DNA of 41,524 nucleotides from the NCBI GenBank assembly GCA_021774445.1, contig JAJFJA010000018.1, positions 1 to 41,524 of the forward strand. Direction: 5' to 3'. Below the pieces are notes generated by a model that did no database searches, was not told the DNA's origin, and saw only the letters and a program-made list of their open reading frames with translations. Made by a program: the position numbers and the translations under genes. The DNA comes from Alphaproteobacteria bacterium. GTDB lineage: Bacteria > Pseudomonadota > Alphaproteobacteria > UBA6615. Position 1 is the stretch's first letter. Every line of letters begins with the position of its first letter. Of the stretch, positions 1-7,970 are shown piece after piece.

Positions 1-36
1 AGAGTTAGACTAACCCTCGTGTTCGAGGGGAAAGCG

Positions 37-843
37 ATGCTGGAATTCCTCAAACCTTGGAAATGGGACCGGCTGCAAGCGCTCAGTAGGCAGGGGGTCG
101 TCAAGGCAACGATCATAATGCCAGTCGTGGGCTACCTTATCCTGTTCAACGCTAGACTACAGACTGACCTACAGCTTTCCGAGACCTTCGTGTATTCAGC
201 GGACTCTTTTTCGGTGGCGAGGCTGTACTTCCTGTATTTCGGTCTGGCAGCAATGGGAGTTGCGTCACTCTGGTTTCAACTGCGATGCCCGCCAGTGATA
301 AAAGCACATGGCTCAGCATATGAATTCATCAACCAAGAGGAGAGAGCGGCGAGTAAGTTTCACATGGAGAAGATGCTAGAGTGGGTTATCAGACATGACC
401 ATGAGCGATCATTATGCGCGCTCGATTTGACTGCTGAAGCAGCAGTTCAGATAGCCAGAAGCCACTATACGGATGTAGCAATAGCGGGGCACATGTTTCC
501 TCAATTCACGGTGCCGCGCCCAACGCCACAGGAACCCTCCCCTGATGCTCTGGATTACGCAATGGAAAATGACCCTGATTCATTCAAAAGGCTCTCAGAA
601 TTCTTTCAACACATAGTCCCAGAAATTGAGACCTACGACGAGGGTCGGTCCGAGGTGATGAATGTCTACCTAGTTCGCCAAAAGACGTTCCATCCATTCC
701 ACAGAGCCTCAATAACGTATCTCTATATCGCTAGTTTTCTCCTTCTAGCGGTTCCCACCATCGAAGTTTTTGTGAAGGTCGTAATACAGGTTATTCGCTC
801 GTTCTTGATGTGGATAGGGGTGGAGTTAGGCGCTATCGAATAG
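37..843 (+). CDS. Hypothetical membrane protein with three predicted membrane segments
   Basis: I do not recognise the family. The protein (268 residues from ATG 37) has hydrophobic stretches near residues 20-40 and 60-82 and a third near the C-terminus (about 225-252). Between the second and third lies a soluble, charged domain of roughly 140 residues. I chose ATG 37 because GAGGGG lies about six bases upstream; an in-frame GTG at 19 would add six residues. Codons such as AGA, ATA and CTA are frequent and the gene is visibly AT-richer than the catabolic genes to the right, which suggests acquisition by transfer. It faces right while the next genes face left, so it is probably an independent unit. 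Its function is unknown. Confidence 0.7.
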   Translation: MLEFLKPWKWDRLQALSRQGVVKATIIMPVVGYLILFNARLQTDLQLSETFVYSADSFSVARLYFLYFGLAAMGVASLWFQLRCPPVIKAHGSAYEFINQEERAASKFHMEKMLEWVIRHDHERSLCALDLTAEAAVQIARSHYTDVAIAGHMFPQFTVPRPTPQEPSPDALDYAMENDPDSFKRLSEFFQHIVPEIETYDEGRSEVMNVYLVRQKTFHPFHRASITYLYIASFLLLAVPTIEVFVKVVIQVIRSFLMWIGVELGAIE

Positions 844-1055
844 AACCCCAAGCACTCCCGCTAGCTCCGGCCCTTTGTATCGAGGCCACCGGATGCTCGG
901 CAAATACCTGGGGTTCTTAGAACCATTGAGCTATATTGCCCCGGTAGCGACGCCCAGCGAAGCTTAAAAAGCAGTCATTGACAAAGCATGGCGGGGATGC
1001 ACTCGATGCACTCCCAGGCTGCCGTCCCAATTTGGCGTAGCGACCGTATCCTCGC

Positions 1056-1093
1056 GCCTAACGCCCTGGTTCAGGCGCAACCAGATGTTAGGC
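1056..1093 (-). repeat. attC-like imperfect hairpin at the 3' end of the VOC gene
   Basis: Read on the minus strand, the site begins GCCTAAC and ends GTTAGGC. Between these lies an inner inverted repeat CTGGTT/AACCAG, separated from the outer arms by short unpaired bases (AT and GGC). This is the arrangement of integron recombination sites (RYYYAAC ... GTTRRRY). The TAA stop codon of the VOC gene lies inside the GCCTAAC core, as is common in gene cassettes. A second GTTAGGC in the same orientation lies at 1509-1515, just upstream of the gene. At 38 bases the site is shorter than usual for attC, and GCCTAAC also occurs by chance elsewhere in the window. Confidence 0.4.
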
Positions 1094-1462
1094 CCCGGTC
1101 TCATGGCAGACCACTTCGATGTTGTGTCCGTCGGGGTCAAGAACGAACGCCGCGTAGTACTGACCACTGTACTGAGGACGCAGTCCGGGCGGTCCGTTGC
1201 CCTGACCGCCTGCGCCAAGAGCGGCGCAATAGAACGCGTCGACTTGTTGCCGGCTCTCGGCTATGAATGCAATGTGTAGATGCGCAGGCTTCTCGTCCGT
1301 TTGGTACAGGCACAGTGAACTCTTGCCTGTTGGTTGACTCAGTTCAGCACCATTTGGCGGCCAATCGGTGACGACAGTCACTCCAATTGGTTCGAGCGCC
1401 TTCAGGTAGAAGATTTTGCTCAGCGCAAAGTCGCGAACACCGAACTTGACGTGGTCAAACAT
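1088..1462 (-). CDS. VOC-fold (glyoxalase/bleomycin-resistance/dioxygenase) protein
   Basis: This is a 124-residue single-unit vicinal-oxygen-chelate protein. It opens with the typical FDHVKFGVRD strand and ends with the DPDGHNIEVVCHE strand. Likely metal ligands are His4, the histidine in the AHLHIAF strand, and the glutamate in NIEVV. The gene could be read from 1483, but the methionine at 1462 begins exactly at the family N-terminus. Family members act as lyases, isomerases, dioxygenases or drug-sequestering proteins, so the substrate cannot be predicted. The gene is flanked by integron-like core sites and VOC genes are common cassette cargo, so it may be a captured cassette. Confidence 0.8.
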   Translation of the reverse strand: MFDHVKFGVRDFALSKIFYLKALEPIGVTVVTDWPPNGAELSQPTGKSSLCLYQTDEKPAHLHIAFIAESRQQVDAFYCAALGAGGQGNGPPGLRPQYSGQYYAAFVLDPDGHNIEVVCHETGA

Positions 1463-1763
1463 GAGTGTCCAATTCCTCTTCACCGGGAGAGAGGTCGCGT
1501 TCTCCCTGGCCTAACTAATGAGTGGGGAGCCATAGGCTCGTCATTACGTATCCGGTCATTCCTTTCCTCGATTGTGAGATTCGCCACATGTCTTCTTGAG
1601 CGGCCGCTTTGGAGCCAAGGGTAGCGAATGGTCAACGTCTCTTCTTAGCCGACTGCCGCCTATGGCACTGCAGCAATTGGCAGACGTGGTTTCAATGAAA
1701 GCCGACACTGTCCGTCAGATCAAGTGTGGGCTATTACAATTAGGAAGTGGATAGGAGAGTGCA
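1463..1763. other. Noncoding stretch with one core-site-like heptamer
   Basis: No credible gene is seen here. GCCTAAC at 1509-1515 (GTTAGGC on the minus strand) lies 47 bases upstream of the VOC start. A short perfect hairpin GAGCC-ATA-GGCTC lies just beyond it, around 1526-1538. No exact partner core site was found within 100 bases. The remainder shows no recognisable RNA gene or promoter. Confidence 0.35.
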
Positions 1764-2264
1764 CTACCTCGACGGCCCGAATAAGTAATCGATGAACTCC
1801 CCATCCTCTTCCAACGCACGGCTGGCCTTGCTAAGTTGACTCGCCGGCAAGGGCGCCCCGAAGTCTGCCAACAGCCTCACCACAGATCGGAGCAAGGCCG
1901 GGTCAGCTTCCCCCTGCTGAACCTGTTTCGTGAACTGGCCAATGTCAGAGGCAACAGCCCCGACAGGACCGCCTCCTGGGAAACCCTGGATAGCTCCAGC
2001 AGCTTCTCGGACCAAGGGAATACCGGCTGTAGCTGTGCCGAAGATCGTTTCCGCCACGTTGGTCAGCGCTTCCTCTCCATCGTCACCATGGAAGATCACG
2101 CCAGCGGCGCCAATCACTAGGGCCTCAGTGACGTACAGCAGGAACATGGACGAGATGAAGTCCATCAGGTCGGCAGGGTTCTTGAAGTTCGTTCTCCCGA
2201 ACCGCTCTAGGGCCACATTGTTCTTGGCCACAAAGTAGCTGGCAAAGGTCGTGAACAGCTTCAC
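1764..2264 (-). CDS. Possible remnant of a phage-type polyvalent protein (C-terminal part)
   Basis: The 166-residue product has one hydrophobic segment (about residues 33-60, starting LMDFISSMFLLYV). It is preceded by a pattern FTTFASYFVAKNNVALERFG and followed by a glycine- and alanine-rich region and a charged tail. This arrangement reminds me of the C-terminal region of the very large phage or prophage polyvalent proteins (PLxRFG/LPD38 type), which run to thousands of residues; the match is from memory only. A GTG start at 2264 has AGGA upstream, and an in-frame TAG lies six codons before it. The upstream sequence stays open in another frame, which fits a decayed gene. It is isolated, with no other phage genes nearby. 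Confidence 0.45.
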   Translation of the reverse strand: MKLFTTFASYFVAKNNVALERFGRTNFKNPADLMDFISSMFLLYVTEALVIGAAGVIFHGDDGEEALTNVAETIFGTATAGIPLVREAAGAIQGFPGGGPVGAVASDIGQFTKQVQQGEADPALLRSVVRLLADFGAPLPASQLSKASRALEEDGEFIDYLFGPSR

Positions 2265-2340
2265 GAATTCCTGCTGCTATTTGTTCCTGCAAACAGGCCA
2301 CTAGCTTGTGTTCGGGCATCCGCCACTACCCGCGCAGGTC

Positions 2341-4170
2341 TCAATAATATCCGCGGGCACGCATTAGGGCGTCCGAGCGGTTTTGTGCTTTCTCGAGCGC
2401 TTGGTCGATGGGGGTTAGTTTGCGCAACACGTCATGCAACTCCTCGCCCGCGATCGCGATGATTTCGGTGATTTCGGGCACCGGGGGACGCGGCCACATT
2501 TGCAGGTAGCCTTCCCGCGCCATCGCGTCGACGGCTGGAATAACCGGCAGTAGGGACCGGATCTGCGGGTCGCTGCTGACACTGAACCTGGGACTGACGG
2601 CACTGCCATTCTCGAGATACAGCTTGACCGCGCCCGGCGATGTCAGGGAACAAATCGCCCGCCACACCGCATCGATCCGCTCCGGCGAAATATTCGCCGG
2701 AATGGCCAGAGCATAACCACCGATCGGCGCGATCGGCGCGCCGTTGGGTCCGGCGGGATGGGGCAGATAACCCGTACGCCCATGCGCCGGCGACTCTTCG
2801 TCGAGCTCGAACAACGGCGCCAGCAGCGTGTAACAATATGCCATGGCCACGGACCCGTCGGCATACGCCACCGCGCGTTCGTACCAGGACATGCTCAGGA
2901 TGGTCGGCGGGGAGAAGTTGACGAGTTCCATAAGATACTCGGCCGTGGCGCGGGCACCGTCGGACTGAAACATCGGTCGCATGTTTTCGCCGCTAACAGC
3001 CTCGCCGTCAAAACCGTCACCCTGCCGCCGAAGATTGATAATCGGCTGCCCGAATGCCCCCATCACCATCAAGAAGGTGTGGCCCAGCGGCGTGCCGCGC
3101 GCGCCATTCCAGGCAATGCCGTAGCGCTCCCGCATCGGATCATGGAAGTACCGCGCCGCCGCCAGGGTCGCCGCGGCGGTCGTCGGCTCCTCGATACCCG
3201 CTTCCAAGAACTGATCGGACCGATAGACCAGCAACTCCGGCGTGGTCTGTACCGGGATGCCATACTGCGCCCCGCGATATCGCGCACTCGCCATCGCCGC
3301 CGGATGGAAGTCCGGACTGTCGAAGTCGACATGCTCCATCAACCCATCGAGCGGCAGCAGCACGTCCTTGGCCGCAAGTTCACCAAACCACGGTAGATCC
3401 GAAGCGATAATGTCGTAACGCGAGACCTTCCTGTCGCCATTGCTCAATATTTCTTGGCGCAGACGATCGATCGACAGGGCTCGGCTGTTCAGGCCGACGC
3501 CGAATATCGTCTGAAACTGCCGCTTCAGCGAGTTCATGGCCATGAATGTCGGATCGGCATGGGCCAGGATGCGCAAATCGCCGGACAACTGAAGCTTGTG
3601 ATGCAACGCCGCCTGCACCGGCAATATGTCGCTCGCCGTGTAAGAAGAGCCGAAATAATAGTCCGGCGCCTCTCGCGGTCCGGATTCCGGCCCCAAGGAC
3701 GACGTCAGCAGCGATCGGGTACGGCGCGCAAACTCCTGCAATTGCTCTAACAGAGCCGGCGTCGGGTGGAGCGAGGAGGTCTTTCCGGTCCGGGTACGCG
3801 GCCTCTTGACGATCAAGCCACGCTCTTGGCAGTCGCCGATCGCCCGCAGCGCCGTACCGTAGGACAGACCCGATGCGGCGACCAGCGAGGTCGTCGTCGT
3901 TATGCGTCCGTTCAGGTGATCCCGTACCAGGTTGACCAGCAAACGCAGCTCACGGTTCCCGGGTTTGATCGCCAGAGCCCTCTCGGTCTCTTCCTCCATC
4001 GCTTCGACAAAATCCAAGAACTGAATAAGCTCCGGGTGGGAAATCCCTGTCCGCCCCTGGAGATCCGGCGATTCATAGGGCCCCTCCGGCGCCCGTCTTG
4101 CATGGCCGGGTGATACGCGGCGCGCCACGTCCGAGCGGCGTCGATAATCCGCTTTACCCATTCCGGCCAA
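2341..4170 (-). CDS. Transcriptional regulator: winged helix fused to a MalE-type solute-binding domain
   Basis: The protein (609 residues) has no signal peptide. After an arginine-rich leader of about 45 residues comes a winged-helix domain (about 75-150) with the recognition-helix region SGLSYGTALRAIGDCQERGL and a basic wing, VKRPRTRTGK. Residues about 195-600 form a complete family-1 extracellular solute-binding domain: YDIIASDLPWFGELA, PLDGLME, GIPVQTTPELLVYRSDQF, GGYALAIPAN and the end ALMRARGYY. It is therefore probably a cytoplasmic one-component sensor that binds a sugar-like ligand and DNA. SgrR of E. coli (winged helix plus family-5 binding domain) is the known parallel. It closes the transporter operon, 44 bases after the last permease. 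The TTG start at 4170 has AGGGAG six bases upstream; ATG 4161 is the alternative. It is a paralog of the gene at 21002-22708. Confidence 0.85.
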   Translation of the reverse strand: MAGMGKADYRRRSDVARRVSPGHARRAPEGPYESPDLQGRTGISHPELIQFLDFVEAMEEETERALAIKPGNRELRLLVNLVRDHLNGRITTTTSLVAASGLSYGTALRAIGDCQERGLIVKRPRTRTGKTSSLHPTPALLEQLQEFARRTRSLLTSSLGPESGPREAPDYYFGSSYTASDILPVQAALHHKLQLSGDLRILAHADPTFMAMNSLKRQFQTIFGVGLNSRALSIDRLRQEILSNGDRKVSRYDIIASDLPWFGELAAKDVLLPLDGLMEHVDFDSPDFHPAAMASARYRGAQYGIPVQTTPELLVYRSDQFLEAGIEEPTTAAATLAAARYFHDPMRERYGIAWNGARGTPLGHTFLMVMGAFGQPIINLRRQGDGFDGEAVSGENMRPMFQSDGARATAEYLMELVNFSPPTILSMSWYERAVAYADGSVAMAYCYTLLAPLFELDEESPAHGRTGYLPHPAGPNGAPIAPIGGYALAIPANISPERIDAVWRAICSLTSPGAVKLYLENGSAVSPRFSVSSDPQIRSLLPVIPAVDAMAREGYLQMWPRPPVPEITEIIAIAGEELHDVLRKLTPIDQALEKAQNRSDALMRARGYY

Positions 4171-4214
4171 GTTCGGCTCCCTATTCCAATCCCCGGCGCC
4201 CGCCGCCGAAAATG

Positions 4215-5282
4215 CTACGTCGGTACCTGTCGATCAAGGATACGTTGCTTTTTCTCAAGTAAGGCAACTTTTCGCAGATCCACCGCCTGCAGTACCGCCC
4301 ATCGCCTCTGTTGCGCGTCGAACAGGCGGGAACCGGTCTGAAACATGATCACGATCAACAACAATACGCCAAGATAAAGCTGTACCTTAAAGGCCGGCGT
4401 CACATTAAAGACCAGCCCCGTATTGAGGAAATTGACCGTAAGCGTCCCAATAGCCGCCCCGACGACACCCCCCTTCCCGCCGAGAATGCTGACCCCACCG
4501 ATGAACGCCGCGACCGTGCCCGTCAACAGGAGAAACTGTAACCCAAGGGCCTGGGCGGTACCCGACCGAAGGCCGATGATCGCCCCGCCTAATCCGGCGC
4601 AGAACCCCGAGATCGCAAAAACAATAATCATCGGCCGCTTCAAGTTGATCCCCGCCGCCAGAGCTTCCTTTCGGGCCCCACCGATGGCATAGATCTCACG
4701 GCCATATTTAGTGAAACGCATGAAGATACCGACCAGGACGAACATCGCCACCACAAGCAAGCTCGCCGGTGAAAAATAGACCAGCATCTTCGTCTGGATG
4801 AAATCCGTCACCCGAAAATCGGTCAGCATGACGGTCTTCTCTTCCGCCGCGAACAATGCCACACCGCGTAGCAACATCAAGGTCCCGACCGTCAGCACGA
4901 TGGCTCGAACCCGCAAATAGGCAATGAAATAGCCTTGAATGACGCCAATCAACGTCGAGATAAATACCCCGACCGCCAGCGCGCTGAACGCCCCCAAAGA
5001 ATCCGTCAGCCGAACGATAATGACGGCCGATAGGGCCGCATTGGAGCCGATGGACAAATCTATCTCGCCCGCGATTATGCAGAGAGTCAGCGCCAGGGCC
5101 ACCAACCCCAAGACCGCGAAGCGCTCCATGATCGCGAAGGTCGTATTGTGGGTGAGAAAGAGTTCGTTGGTCACCGCGAAATACAAATAGACCATCGCCG
5201 CCAACAAGACCGCAAAGGTCAAATCCGGCTCGTCGACGATCTTGCTCTTCAGTCGTTGGAACAGCGGGCTGCTTGCTAACAT
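4215..5282 (-). CDS. Sugar ABC transporter permease, RbsC family
   Basis: This hydrophobic inner-membrane protein (355 residues) has about eight to ten membrane segments. The family signature region EIDLSIGSNAALSAVIIV is near residue 70, and the cytoplasmic loop contains YAIGGARKEALAAGINLKR, which contacts the ATPase. RbsC-type permeases form the channel for monosaccharide or polyol uptake. It is the second of two permeases in the operon, starting five bases after the stop of the first. The two differ clearly in sequence, so the transporter is probably a heterodimer. The C-terminus has an extra charged tail of about 30 residues. The substrate cannot be deduced from the permease. Confidence 0.93.
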   Translation of the reverse strand: MLASSPLFQRLKSKIVDEPDLTFAVLLAAMVYLYFAVTNELFLTHNTTFAIMERFAVLGLVALALTLCIIAGEIDLSIGSNAALSAVIIVRLTDSLGAFSALAVGVFISTLIGVIQGYFIAYLRVRAIVLTVGTLMLLRGVALFAAEEKTVMLTDFRVTDFIQTKMLVYFSPASLLVVAMFVLVGIFMRFTKYGREIYAIGGARKEALAAGINLKRPMIIVFAISGFCAGLGGAIIGLRSGTAQALGLQFLLLTGTVAAFIGGVSILGGKGGVVGAAIGTLTVNFLNTGLVFNVTPAFKVQLYLGVLLLIVIMFQTGSRLFDAQQRRWAVLQAVDLRKVALLEKKQRILDRQVPT

Positions 5283-5287
5283 CGGGG

Positions 5288-6313
5288 TTACTCCTGCGCC
5301 CTAGAGCCTTTTTGTGCGAGCGAGAATACGATAATGCTGAACACGATCATCAGGCCAACCGCGAGCACCCTCGGTCCGCTATTGAAACCGCGCAGCACCA
5401 TCATATTGTCGATCACTGCGATGAAGACCGCGCCCAAGCTCGTTCGTAGCGTCGAGCCATATCCGCCCATGATCGAGTTACCGCCGACCATAACGGTGGC
5501 AATGACCAAAATGGTCATGTCCCCGCTCGAACCGAATTCCGAGGAAAAATAGTTTGCCTGGGCGCTAGAGATTTGTGCCGCGAAGGCAACCGCGACAAAG
5601 CCGGAACACACGGACGCGATCGTACAGACCTTGATAGCCATCGGCAGATTCTCATGTCCGGTCGCCTTACCCGCGGCGCGGTTCGCACCGATCAGATAGA
5701 CTTGCCGGCCGAACCGCGTATACCGCAGCACCACTTCCGCCAGGACCGCTATGAGGATGAAGGCGATGGTGATGTTCGGCAGCCCCAGGAACGAACCGGT
5801 ACCGAGCCACTCGGCGTCGTTTGGGCGCCGGAACGAAACGACCAGGTTGTCGCTCCACCACGACGCAATGCCGATAAAAACACCGGCGGCACCCAGGGTG
5901 ACCACGATCGGATTGCCGCCCAGGCCAATCAGCAGCCCTTGCAGTACACCGGCCCCGACGGCGACCCCCATGGTCGCGAGCAACGAAAGTTCGAAACCCC
6001 AACCATTGGACATACCCATGGCGAACGCGATGATGCACAGCGCCGCGGTTTCTTTCATCGACAGCAGGAAAAAGTTGCCCGACAGGGTAACGAAGGTCAG
6101 CCCGATCCCCATGATGCCGACCAATGCAGCGTCGCGGATGATCGTCTTAAGGTTGAACAGGTTCAGGAAATTGTCCGTCGTAACGATGCCATAAAGAAAC
6201 ACCGCCAGGAACAAAGCGACCAGGAACACGACGAGGGGGGAGGAATGCTTCTCGGTCCATCGCTCCAACCATGGCGGCACAAACGTGCGGCCAAGCCGCA
6301 TAATCGCTTCCAT
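5288..6313 (-). CDS. Sugar ABC transporter permease, RbsC family
   Basis: This is the first permease of the leftward transporter operon (341 residues). It shows the RbsC-family pattern of multiple membrane helices, the TLSGNFFLLSMKE element that replaces the usual GGIDLSVG region, and the coupling loop VYLIGANRAAGKATGHENLP. ATG 6313 follows the ATPase stop by eleven bases and is preceded by AGGAC. The region normally reading GGIDLS is unusual (SGNFFLLS), while its partner keeps GEIDLS. This fits an asymmetric heterodimeric channel and may reflect unusual substrate chemistry. Confidence 0.92.
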   Translation of the reverse strand: MEAIMRLGRTFVPPWLERWTEKHSSPLVVFLVALFLAVFLYGIVTTDNFLNLFNLKTIIRDAALVGIMGIGLTFVTLSGNFFLLSMKETAALCIIAFAMGMSNGWGFELSLLATMGVAVGAGVLQGLLIGLGGNPIVVTLGAAGVFIGIASWWSDNLVVSFRRPNDAEWLGTGSFLGLPNITIAFILIAVLAEVVLRYTRFGRQVYLIGANRAAGKATGHENLPMAIKVCTIASVCSGFVAVAFAAQISSAQANYFSSEFGSSGDMTILVIATVMVGGNSIMGGYGSTLRTSLGAVFIAVIDNMMVLRGFNSGPRVLAVGLMIVFSIIVFSLAQKGSRAQE

Positions 6314-6324
6314 GTTGTCCTGCC

Positions 6325-7845
6325 CTACAAATTCGTTTCGTCGAACGGGTCTGTTATCTGCTTCAATATGCCGGCGGTTGAGATACTGGCGAGATCGAAC
6401 TCACCGATCTGCATACCGCGGTAATAGGTAATGACGCGGTCCGGCAAGTAAGTGATTTCCTGCATGTCGGTTGACGCAAAGATGATGGCGGCGCCGTCGT
6501 CGGCAAGATCGCGCATCTTGCGGTAGATTTCCGCCTTGGCACCAACGTCGACGCCACGGGTGGGTTCGTTGACCAATATGACCTTCGGCGATATGGCCAG
6601 CCATTTACCCAACGCGACTTTCTGCTGATTACCGCCCGACAGGACCCCGGCTTCGGCACGCAATCGGCTTACATCGACGGTGAATTTTTCGGCGATTTCA
6701 CGTGCCTTTTTCCGCTCGGCATTGCCCGCGATCCAACCGAATCGAGAGACGGTCTCGAGCGCCGGCGATACCAGATTTTCGCGAATTGGCCGGCCGAGGA
6801 AGAGCCCGTCATATTTGCGGTCGTCGGAGCAGTAGCCGATCTTTCGCCTGATCGCCGCCCTCGGATTCTTGGGTAGGAATGATTCACCGGCGAACTCGAC
6901 AGTGCCGGAGCGGGTCTTATGCGCGCCGGCGATAGCCGCCAGGATCTCACCGGTACCGCTACCGAGTTGACCGGCCAAACCGAGGATCTCGCCGCCGAAG
7001 ACATCAAAGTCCACAGGTTCGAGTGCACCGTCCGGCCACAGGTTGCGCACCGACATAAGCGGCCGGCGCCGCTCACCGGCTTTGCGGTCCGGGAACATGT
7101 TCTCGAGTTTCCGCCCCAGCATCATCTCGACCAGGGAGTTTACGTCGAGCTCCTTCGCCTGACGCGGCGGTTGGCTCTGCCCATCGCGCAACACTGTAAT
7201 GCGATCGGTGATCTTGAATATCTCGTCAAGTCGGTGGCTGACATAGATGATGGACTTACCTGCCTTGGCAAGCCGCTTCACCATGTCGATGATCCGTAAC
7301 GAGTCCGATTCACCTAACGCCGCCGTCGGTTCGTCGAGAATGAGAACCTTGGGGTCGTGCGCGATCAGTCGCGCCACTTCGACCAGGTGCTGCTCGCCGA
7401 CGGAGAGGCGGTCGACCCGGCTGCTCGGATCAATATCGCTCAGGCCGACTTCGTCGAGATACCGGCGTGCTTGCCCGGCCAGGGTGCGTTTCGTGGCGAT
7501 CGTGCGCACGTTGTGGCCGGCTAGAAAAATATTCTCGGCCACCGTCATCGCTGGGATGAGACTTAATTCTTGCTGCGCAATGGCGATACCCGCCAGTTCC
7601 GCCGCACCGGGGCTGTGGAACCGTACTGAGCTGCCACTGAATTCATAAGTGCCGGTATAGCCGTCATCGAACCCACCGACGATCTTGACCAGCGTCGATT
7701 TCCCGGCCCCGTTTTCGCCGACGAGCCCCATGATCTCGCCTGGTCGGACCTCAAACCTCACGTCCGACAACGCTTGGATCGCGCCGAACGAGCGCGAGAT
7801 ACCCGACAGGCTGAGAATCGGCTCCGCAGTGGGCGGCACTTCCAT
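6325..7845 (-). CDS. Sugar ABC transporter double ATPase, RbsA/XylG/MglA type
   Basis: This 506-residue cytoplasmic ATPase contains two tandem nucleotide-binding domains. The first has an intact Walker A (GENGAGKST), signature LSVGEQ and Walker B LILDEPTAAL. In the second the Walker A is degenerate (GQLGSGTGE), while signature LSGGNQQ and Walker B ILVNEPTRGVD are clear. A degenerate second P-loop is normal for the RbsA class, in which a single polypeptide powers the permease pair. ATG 7845 has GGGAG upstream. The gene follows the binding-protein gene after a 125-base gap that holds a strong stem-loop, so its mRNA level is probably lower than that of the binding protein. Confidence 0.95.
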   Translation of the reverse strand: MEVPPTAEPILSLSGISRSFGAIQALSDVRFEVRPGEIMGLVGENGAGKSTLVKIVGGFDDGYTGTYEFSGSSVRFHSPGAAELAGIAIAQQELSLIPAMTVAENIFLAGHNVRTIATKRTLAGQARRYLDEVGLSDIDPSSRVDRLSVGEQHLVEVARLIAHDPKVLILDEPTAALGESDSLRIIDMVKRLAKAGKSIIYVSHRLDEIFKITDRITVLRDGQSQPPRQAKELDVNSLVEMMLGRKLENMFPDRKAGERRRPLMSVRNLWPDGALEPVDFDVFGGEILGLAGQLGSGTGEILAAIAGAHKTRSGTVEFAGESFLPKNPRAAIRRKIGYCSDDRKYDGLFLGRPIRENLVSPALETVSRFGWIAGNAERKKAREIAEKFTVDVSRLRAEAGVLSGGNQQKVALGKWLAISPKVILVNEPTRGVDVGAKAEIYRKMRDLADDGAAIIFASTDMQEITYLPDRVITYYRGMQIGEFDLASISTAGILKQITDPFDETNL

Positions 7846-7917
7846 CAGGCTCTAATCTCCCTGCTCGCTGGCCGGGGCAGCCAATAGCGGCGGATAACCG
7901 CGTCGTCGACGGACGTC

Positions 7918-7954
7918 ATCGGGGCGGCACGGTTTCGTCCGTGACCGCCCCGAT
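7918..7954 (-). promoter_or_regulatory. Intercistronic stem-loop after the binding-protein gene
   Basis: The arms ATCGGGGCGG (7918-7927) and CCGCCCCGAT (7945-7954) pair perfectly. The stem continues with CACGG/CCGTG past one bulged A, leaving a six-base loop. It lies 16 bases past the binding-protein stop and about 70 bases before the ATPase start. There is no T-run, so a full terminator is unlikely. Such hairpins are known to protect the 3' end of binding-protein messages and allow them to be made in excess over the membrane components. Confidence 0.7.
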
Positions 7955-7970
7955 GCCGGTGAGTGCTATG

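Noticed and set aside
842..917. Nine-base inverted repeat AGAACCCCA/TGGGGTTCT after the first gene
   Set aside because: The arms are 58 bases apart and there is no T-run or known motif. It could be a weak terminator, but support is too thin.
5573..6424. Open frame of 283 codons opposite the RbsC-type permease
   Set aside because: Composition is rich in Arg, Gln and Asp with no recognisable fold, and the reverse strand carries a clear permease.
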